Assembly (NCBI GenBank): GCA_963617205.1
Contig: CAVEOA010000003.1
Coordinates: 62,001 to 126,000 of the forward strand
Direction of reading: 5' to 3'
DNA from: UBA11524 sp963617205
GTDB taxonomy: Bacteria; Bacillota; Clostridia; Christensenellales; Aristaeellaceae
DNA length: 64,000 nucleotides
Positions within the stretch are counted from its first letter, which is position 1, and each line of letters opens with the position of its first letter. Position numbers and translations under genes: made by a program. The notes beneath the pieces were generated by a model that ran no database searches, was not told the DNA's origin, and saw only the letters and a list, made by a program, of their open reading frames with translations. This document shows positions 59,372 to 64,000 of the stretch, in pieces.

Positions 59372-59401
59372 TGAATCTTCCAGAAAGGAACGCATGACTG
59401 T

Positions 59402-60697
59402 ATGGATGGAAAAGAACTGATCGGGCGGATGAAGCCGCTCAGTCAAGTAGAAAGCATGAAGCAGGTCGCGCCCCTGTCCAATGCCATGTTCCCCGGAACC
59501 CACTGCCCCCTGATGGGCGCCGCCATGGCTGTGCGGGGCATCAGGAACAGCCTGATTATGATTATCGGCACGGATGAGTGCGCCTACTACACCAAGCACA
59601 TGACCATTCACTCGGAGGATTTCGGCGGTCTTGGCGGACGCTGCGTCTCCGTGGTGTTGGATGGGCATGACGTCACCTTTGGCTGTCTGAAGAAAGTGGA
59701 AGCCGCCTTTGATGAGGTCATGGCGGAATACAAGCCGCAGGCCGTGTTCCTCGTGACCACCTGCGTCGTGGAAATCATCGGCGACGACATGGACGCCGCC
59801 GCGGATGCCTTATCAAGGAAGTACGCCATTCCCGTGATGGCGGTGCACACGGAGCACTTCAAGTGCGAAAATCATCTGCCGGGTCTGGAGCGCACCATCA
59901 CCGCGTGCTTTGACCTGATGGAAAAGAAGCCCTGCGACGGGCGTGTGAATCTGCTGGGGCAGCGCATGGGAAGCTTTGCAGACACGGAGCTGAGCGGCGT
60001 TCTCCAGCGGGCAGGGGTGAAGATTGGCTTACAGCTGCCCTGCGGGTGCACCGTCGATGATATCCGAGATGGCGCCGCCGCCAAGGCAAACATTGTGGTG
60101 AACGAGATTGCCCTTCCGCTGGCAAAAAAGATGGAGGAGGAATTTGGCATCCCGTATGTCTTCTTCGACCGCTTTGCAGAGCCGGAGCAGATTGACGCCT
60201 GCTACAGGAAGCTGTTTGAGGCGCTGGAGCTTCCTCTGCCGGAGGAGCTGAAGGCGCTGAAAATCAAGGCTGTGGAAGCAAAGCAGCAGGCCATGCAGGC
60301 GCTGAACGGCGTGACCTACATCTACGGCAACACGCCCTTCCGCACCTTTGAATTCAATCACTTCATGGTCAGCCTGGGCATGATTCCGCAGGTGATTCAG
60401 ACCTCTGCCATCACGGCTGCCGATGCGGAGAACAAGGCCGCCATTCTGGAAACGTGCGACCCCTACATCACCAAAACAGCCAACATCGCCCCTTTGCAGT
60501 ATGTGTATGACGAGCTGCATCCCATGCTGTATCTGGGGCATGAGTACGCCAACCGCCTGCGGCAGAAGGGCATCGCCATGGTTCGCACGGATGGCGCCAA
60601 CAGCCTGCTTGGCTTTGAAGTCACCGGCTTTGCGGTGAAAGCCCTGTTGAATGCGGCGCGGGAGTGCCGGGAAATCAGAAAAGGAGGCGTGGCCTGA
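59402..60697 (+). CDS. Nitrogenase component 1-like subunit (NifD/BchN-like)
   Basis: 431 residues with the three-Rossmann-domain layout of the family. Three cysteines sit where NifD/BchN bind the P-cluster or its [4Fe-4S] equivalent: C35 in PGTHCPLMGA, C60 in GTDECAYYTKH and C121 in TTCVVEIIGDD. The C-terminal half (ITKTANIAPLQYVYDELHPMLYLGHEYANRL) resembles the NifD domain III but no FeMo-cofactor ligand pair could be recognised. Probably pairs with the next gene product. Substrate unknown. Confidence 0.85.
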   Translation: MDGKELIGRMKPLSQVESMKQVAPLSNAMFPGTHCPLMGAAMAVRGIRNSLIMIIGTDECAYYTKHMTIHSEDFGGLGGRCVSVVLDGHDVTFGCLKKVEAAFDEVMAEYKPQAVFLVTTCVVEIIGDDMDAAADALSRKYAIPVMAVHTEHFKCENHLPGLERTITACFDLMEKKPCDGRVNLLGQRMGSFADTELSGVLQRAGVKIGLQLPCGCTVDDIRDGAAAKANIVVNEIALPLAKKMEEEFGIPYVFFDRFAEPEQIDACYRKLFEALELPLPEELKALKIKAVEAKQQAMQALNGVTYIYGNTPFRTFEFNHFMVSLGMIPQVIQTSAITAADAENKAAILETCDPYITKTANIAPLQYVYDELHPMLYLGHEYANRLRQKGIAMVRTDGANSLLGFEVTGFAVKALLNAARECREIRKGGVA

Positions 60698-61929
60698 TGG
60701 GTCTTGTCCGCTATTTGCCTACGCCCTCGGATCGCATGGGCATCCTGTGGAGCCTTCTCACGGTGGAGAACAGCGTAATTCTGGAATACGGTCCTGCCGG
60801 CACCACGCACTTCAGCATGAGCCTGTACGGCGAATTGGGTGTGGACCAGCAAAATCGCCTCTTTACCACGCACATGAGCGAGGATGACGTGGTGATGGGC
60901 GATGTCAGCCGTCTGGAAAAGGCGCTGATAGAGGTGGATGAATCGTTCCATCCGCAGGTGATTTTCGTGGTGGCATCCTCCATCTCCGCCGTCATCGGCA
61001 CCGACCTGAAGGGCGTATGCGCCTACATGCAGGAGCGGGTGAAGGCGCGGCTGATTGCCTTCGAGCAGGGCGGCTTCCGCGGCGATTACAGCGTGGGCAT
61101 CTGCGAAGCGTATCGCCTGCTGGCACAGGATGTTGTAGAAGAGAAGCATGAACAAAAGCGCGGCACGTACAACATTCTGGGTGCATCCGCCGGCTGCTAT
61201 CGCATGAAGAGCGACGTCCATGAAATTGTCCGCCTGATGCAGGAGGCCTTCGGCATGGAGCTGAACGCCTGCCTGTGCATGGATACCAGCGTCGAACGGA
61301 TTGCAGACGCGGGCAGCGCGGAGCTGAACCTTGTGCTGCGGGAGGAAGCCATGTCCGCCGCAAAAATCATGGAGAGCAAATGCGGCACGCCCTTCCTGCC
61401 GGGCGCGCCCTACGGCTACGCAGGCACCCTTGCATGGCTGGAAAAGGTCGGGGAGAAGCTGGGCAGAGCCGTTGCGCCGAAGCTCCGCATGGCGCTGAAG
61501 AAGCGCGCCATGGAGGTCGCCCAGTACCGCATGTACGGCATGATGCTGAAGGAATTTAAGCCGCAGGTGGCCATCTTCAGCGACGCGCCTGTCGTGGAGG
61601 GTCTGTCGGGCTTCATGGGGGAAATCGGCTTCCCGGTGAAGGAGAAAATCAGCCGCCACAGCCTGCGCCTGTATGAAGCGCCGGCGGAGGACATGAAGTA
61701 TCTGCCGGAGGAAAAGGATCGCATGGCAATCATGAAATCCCTGCATCATACGCTGGTGCTGGCGGATGACGTGAACAAGCGCCTGCTGGCGGAGGACAAC
61801 ACCTATCTGCGCGTCAGCATGCCCCTGGTGGACGGCGCGCAGATTGCCTCCCACATGCCGCTCATGGGTCCCCGCGGCGCAGATTTCATTCTGGAAACCG
61901 TTGAGGCGTATCTCAACACGCTGAAATAA
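60697..61929 (+). CDS. Nitrogenase component 1-like subunit (NifK/BchB-like), lacking the cluster cysteines
   Basis: 410 residues. Alignable blocks: SDRMGILWSLLTVENSVILEYGPAGTTHF and VVASSISAVIGTDLKGVC match the regions that in NifK hold P-cluster cysteines, but here Cys is replaced (SDRMG, GPAGT, SSISA). BchB's Asp ligand (QGD) is also not conserved. With three Cys in its partner, a DPOR-like asymmetric cluster is plausible. ATG 60697 overlaps the previous stop (TGATG) and follows AAAGGAGG. Confidence 0.82.
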   Translation: MGLVRYLPTPSDRMGILWSLLTVENSVILEYGPAGTTHFSMSLYGELGVDQQNRLFTTHMSEDDVVMGDVSRLEKALIEVDESFHPQVIFVVASSISAVIGTDLKGVCAYMQERVKARLIAFEQGGFRGDYSVGICEAYRLLAQDVVEEKHEQKRGTYNILGASAGCYRMKSDVHEIVRLMQEAFGMELNACLCMDTSVERIADAGSAELNLVLREEAMSAAKIMESKCGTPFLPGAPYGYAGTLAWLEKVGEKLGRAVAPKLRMALKKRAMEVAQYRMYGMMLKEFKPQVAIFSDAPVVEGLSGFMGEIGFPVKEKISRHSLRLYEAPAEDMKYLPEEKDRMAIMKSLHHTLVLADDVNKRLLAEDNTYLRVSMPLVDGAQIASHMPLMGPRGADFILETVEAYLNTLK

Positions 61930-61943
61930 AGGAGAAAACGAAA

Positions 61944-62498
61944 ATGAAGGTACAGGTTGTATACACCAGCCTTTCCGGCTGCACCCGCCGTCTGGCAGAA
62001 GGCATCTATAACGCCCTCGATGTGGAGGAAAAGTCCCTGCACGATCTGGCAGACGGCGAGCCCGTGCTGGATGGCGATGTGATTCTGCTGGGCTACTGGG
62101 TGGACAAGGGCGGTCCCAATGCGCAGATGAAGGCCTTTATGGAAAAGGTGGAGGGCAAAACGGTCGGCGTGTTCAGCACCCTGGCCTATTGGGCAGATTC
62201 CACGCACGGTCATCAGAGCATCGTCAACGGCGTTCATCTGCTGAAGGACCGGAACGTGATTCTTGGCGGCTACGTGTGCAACGGATGCATGTCTCAGGAG
62301 ATGATTGCCCGCTTCCGTGCCATGGGCTCCACCGGTCCGCACAGCGCATCCCCGGAAAGCGAAGCCCGCTGGGAGGTGATGGCGAACCATCCCACAGCAT
62401 GCGAAATCGCGCTGGGCGCCGAGCGGTTCAACGACCGTTTGAAGCTCCTGAAGCGCCTGAATGAGCAGGGATTGGCATACGCCTCGGTGCACTTCTGA
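61944..62498 (+). CDS. Flavodoxin family protein
   Basis: 184 residues. FMN-binding start VVYTSLSGCTRRLAEGIYNAL (phosphate loop with T/S/G) and the isoalloxazine loops around GYWVDKGGPN and STLAYWADSTHG. Probably the electron donor for the NifH-like protein of the same operon, as flavodoxins are for nitrogenase. A CNGC motif (about residue 112) is unusual for simple flavodoxins and might bind a metal or disulfide. ATG follows AAAGGAGAA. Confidence 0.85.
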   Translation: MKVQVVYTSLSGCTRRLAEGIYNALDVEEKSLHDLADGEPVLDGDVILLGYWVDKGGPNAQMKAFMEKVEGKTVGVFSTLAYWADSTHGHQSIVNGVHLLKDRNVILGGYVCNGCMSQEMIARFRAMGSTGPHSASPESEARWEVMANHPTACEIALGAERFNDRLKLLKRLNEQGLAYASVHF

Positions 62499-62571
62499 CG
62501 CATCGCCGCACAGCTCGGCGATATCGCTGAATGCGCCCTTATGCGCTCCGGTGCAACAAAATATCAATTTG

Positions 62572-62606
62572 CAGGCTGGAAGCCAAATGCGTTTCCAGCC
62601 TGTTTC
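62572..62606 (+). terminator. Terminator of the nitrogenase-like operon
   Basis: CAGGCTGGAA (62572-62581) pairs with TTCCAGCCTG (62593-62602), followed by TTT. Confidence 0.7.
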
Positions 62607-62618
62607 CTGTAAAAAGGA

Positions 62619-62701
62619 GGTTTCACCTCGTCGGCTTCGCCTCGTCGGTTTCGTCTCGTCGGTTTCACCTCGCCGGTTTCGCCTCGCCGGTTTCGCCTGC
62701 C
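62619..62701. repeat. 14-bp minisatellite (nearly six copies)
   Basis: The unit GGTTTCRCCTCGYC is repeated head to tail from 62619 with single-base differences. It lies in a non-coding gap; 14 bp is not a multiple of three, so it does not encode a repeat peptide. Confidence 0.85.
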
Positions 62702-62798
62702 CTGTGCAGCTGCTGAAAATCCGTGTTTTTCTGACGGATTTTCTTTTTTTCTATTCTTAAATTCCTGAAAAATCGTCTGATGCAAGCGTTTACATCCC

Positions 62799-62828
62799 TT
62801 GTCATCCTTTCCGCTTTTGTGATATACT
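62799..62828 (+). promoter_or_regulatory. Promoter of pfkA
   Basis: TTGTCA (62799-62804), 18 bp, TATACT (62823-62828), about 95 bp before the start codon. Confidence 0.6.
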
Positions 62829-62925
62829 ATGAAGGGTTGTATCGATTCCCCCGATGCACAGATCGCCTGTACGGCTGATGCGGCATCCTGTGCATGATGA
62901 GTCTGAAATGGAGTGAATTATCTTT

Positions 62926-63978
62926 ATGATGAGAAAAATCGGCGTTCTGACCTCCGGCGGCGATGCGCCCGGCATGAATGCGGCCGTGATGTCGATTGCC
63001 CGCAGTGCCGCGGCGTACGGCATGCCGCTGATCGGCATTAAGCGCGGCTATAACGGTCTTCTCCGCAAGTCCACCAGCATCAAGGATGACCTTCAGGAGC
63101 TGTATCTCGATACGGTGCTGGACATTGCCGACCAGCCCGGCACGTATCTGCGCACCGCGCGCTGCGAGGAATTCAAGGATCCGAAGTGGCGTGAAATCGC
63201 CGTGCAGACGCTGCGTGCGATGGAGATTGACGGCCTTGTCGTCATCGGCGGCGACGGCTCCTTCCAGGGTGCGATGCGCCTGTGCGAGCTGGGCATCCCC
63301 TGCATCGGCATCCCGGGCACGATTGACAATGACCTTGCGTACACCGAGATGACGCTGGGCTATGAAACCGCCGTGCAGGTCTGCACCGAGGCGGTCCGCG
63401 CCATCCGCGCCACGAGCCGTTCGCATGACCGTCCGCACGTGGTGGAGTGCATGGGTCGTCACTGCGGCGACATCGCCCTGAAGACCGCCTGCGCCACAGG
63501 CTCTGAAATCGTCGTGGTGCCGGAGGTTGAATGGTCGGTCGAGGAGGTTGCATCCCGCCTGAACAAGCAGATTGCCAAGGGCAACTACCGCAGCACCATC
63601 GTGATTGCGGAAGGCTGCTGGGAGTCCATGAAGCCGTTTGACATGTATGGCTTCCTGACCAGCCACGGCAAGGAGTGCTATCAGGGCGAGCCGATGAGCG
63701 CATCGCGTTTCGCGTCCATTATGAAGCGCATGTGCGGCATGGTCGAGGCCCGTTCGACGGTCGTCGGCTACACCCAGCGCGGCGCTCTGCCGGTCGCCAA
63801 GGACAGCGCCTTCGCCTTTGAGGCCGGCAATCTCGCCGTTCGCCTCCTGCGTGACGGCGTGTCCAATCAGGTCATCGGCGTCCGTCAGGGCAAGGTATTC
63901 TACATGCCCATCGATGAAGCCCTCAAGATGGAAAAGCACTTCCGCCACGACCTGTACGACCTCGTCAACGGCCTGTAA
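62926..63978 (+). CDS. pfkA: 6-phosphofructokinase
   Basis: 350 residues. Nucleotide-binding GVLTSGGDAPGMNAAV, GGDGSFQGA near residue 110, catalytic GIPGTIDNDLAYTEMTLGYETA (the D of TIDND) and MGRHCGDIALKTA. The GGDGS motif (second G) is typical of ATP-dependent rather than PPi-dependent enzymes. Phosphorylates fructose 6-phosphate in glycolysis. Two ATGs are adjacent at 62926; GGAGTG is 10 bp or so upstream. Confidence 0.95.
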   Translation: MMRKIGVLTSGGDAPGMNAAVMSIARSAAAYGMPLIGIKRGYNGLLRKSTSIKDDLQELYLDTVLDIADQPGTYLRTARCEEFKDPKWREIAVQTLRAMEIDGLVVIGGDGSFQGAMRLCELGIPCIGIPGTIDNDLAYTEMTLGYETAVQVCTEAVRAIRATSRSHDRPHVVECMGRHCGDIALKTACATGSEIVVVPEVEWSVEEVASRLNKQIAKGNYRSTIVIAEGCWESMKPFDMYGFLTSHGKECYQGEPMSASRFASIMKRMCGMVEARSTVVGYTQRGALPVAKDSAFAFEAGNLAVRLLRDGVSNQVIGVRQGKVFYMPIDEALKMEKHFRHDLYDLVNGL

Positions 63979-64000
63979 AAATACACAAAATCGCCGCGCT

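Noticed and set aside
55801..61929. True nitrogen-fixing nitrogenase
   Set aside because: The second component-1 subunit lacks P-cluster cysteines and no nifE, nifN or nifB is in the window; a nitrogenase-like enzyme fits better.

Overview
The window looks like a chromosomal segment of a moderately GC-rich Gram-positive anaerobe of the Clostridia, probably a gut-type lineage. The reasons are strong AGGAGG-type ribosome binding sites, textbook sigma-A promoters, a T-box in front of serS, an alpha-2 glycyl-tRNA synthetase, a feoA-feoA-feoB-FeoB-associated-peptide operon, and a type VI-D CRISPR-Cas locus, a subtype known from Eubacterium/Ruminococcus relatives. The assignment is an inference from gene content; no rRNA or tRNA gene is visible.

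Layout. 1-4 kb: end of a phosphonate-type cluster (partial nucleotidyltransferase, cytidylyltransferase-PEP mutase fusion) and two family-2 glycosyltransferases. 4.4-10.7 kb: housekeeping genes (RpiR-type regulator, flavoprotein, DEDD exonuclease, nucleoside kinase, DegV). 10.7-26.2 kb: a large branched-chain amino acid block on the minus strand (brnQ, ilvA, DUF815 ATPase, leuB-leuD-leuC-leuA, ilvD, ilvC, ilvN, ilvB). Its ilvBNC end is preceded by a Leu/Ile/Val-rich leader peptide and an attenuator. 26.5-29.7 kb: recO, a secreted NAGPA-type protein and glyS.

29.7-38.6 kb is the accessory island and the main item of interest. It is a complete type VI-D CRISPR-Cas13d system on the minus strand: cas13d (both HEPN motifs, unusual charged-repeat N-terminus), cas1, cas2, and two arrays that carry near-identical duplicated leaders, each with a perfect TTGACA-17-TATAAT promoter. 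Between the arrays lies a 685-residue protein with a DUF3800-like (RNase H fold) head and a helical tail, where VI-D loci usually carry a WYL-domain gene. The larger array is interrupted by a 437-bp island. The island encodes an 84-residue unknown protein on the opposite strand, its Shine-Dalgarno sequence is locked in a perfect hairpin, and it is bracketed by further inverted repeats.

38.8-54.3 kb: rluD-type pseudouridine synthase and lspA; the iron-uptake feo operon behind two palindromic operators; serS with its T-box; a second NAGPA-type secreted protein; PRPP synthetase; a MATE exporter; hisH-hisF-hisC; purA. 54.7-62.5 kb: an AraC-type regulator divergent from a seven-gene cluster with a NifH-like reductase, a three-gene iron-chelate/cobalamin-class ABC importer, two nitrogenase-component-1-like subunits and a flavodoxin. 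This looks like an uncharacterised nitrogenase-like enzyme coupled to import of its substrate or cofactor. The window ends with pfkA.

Two families of intergenic hairpin-rich repeats (family A near 1.9, 4.1, 47.0 and 54.5 kb; family B near 7.8, 19.6, 22.2, 40.3 and 52.7 kb) fill most of the gaps and do not appear to encode protein.
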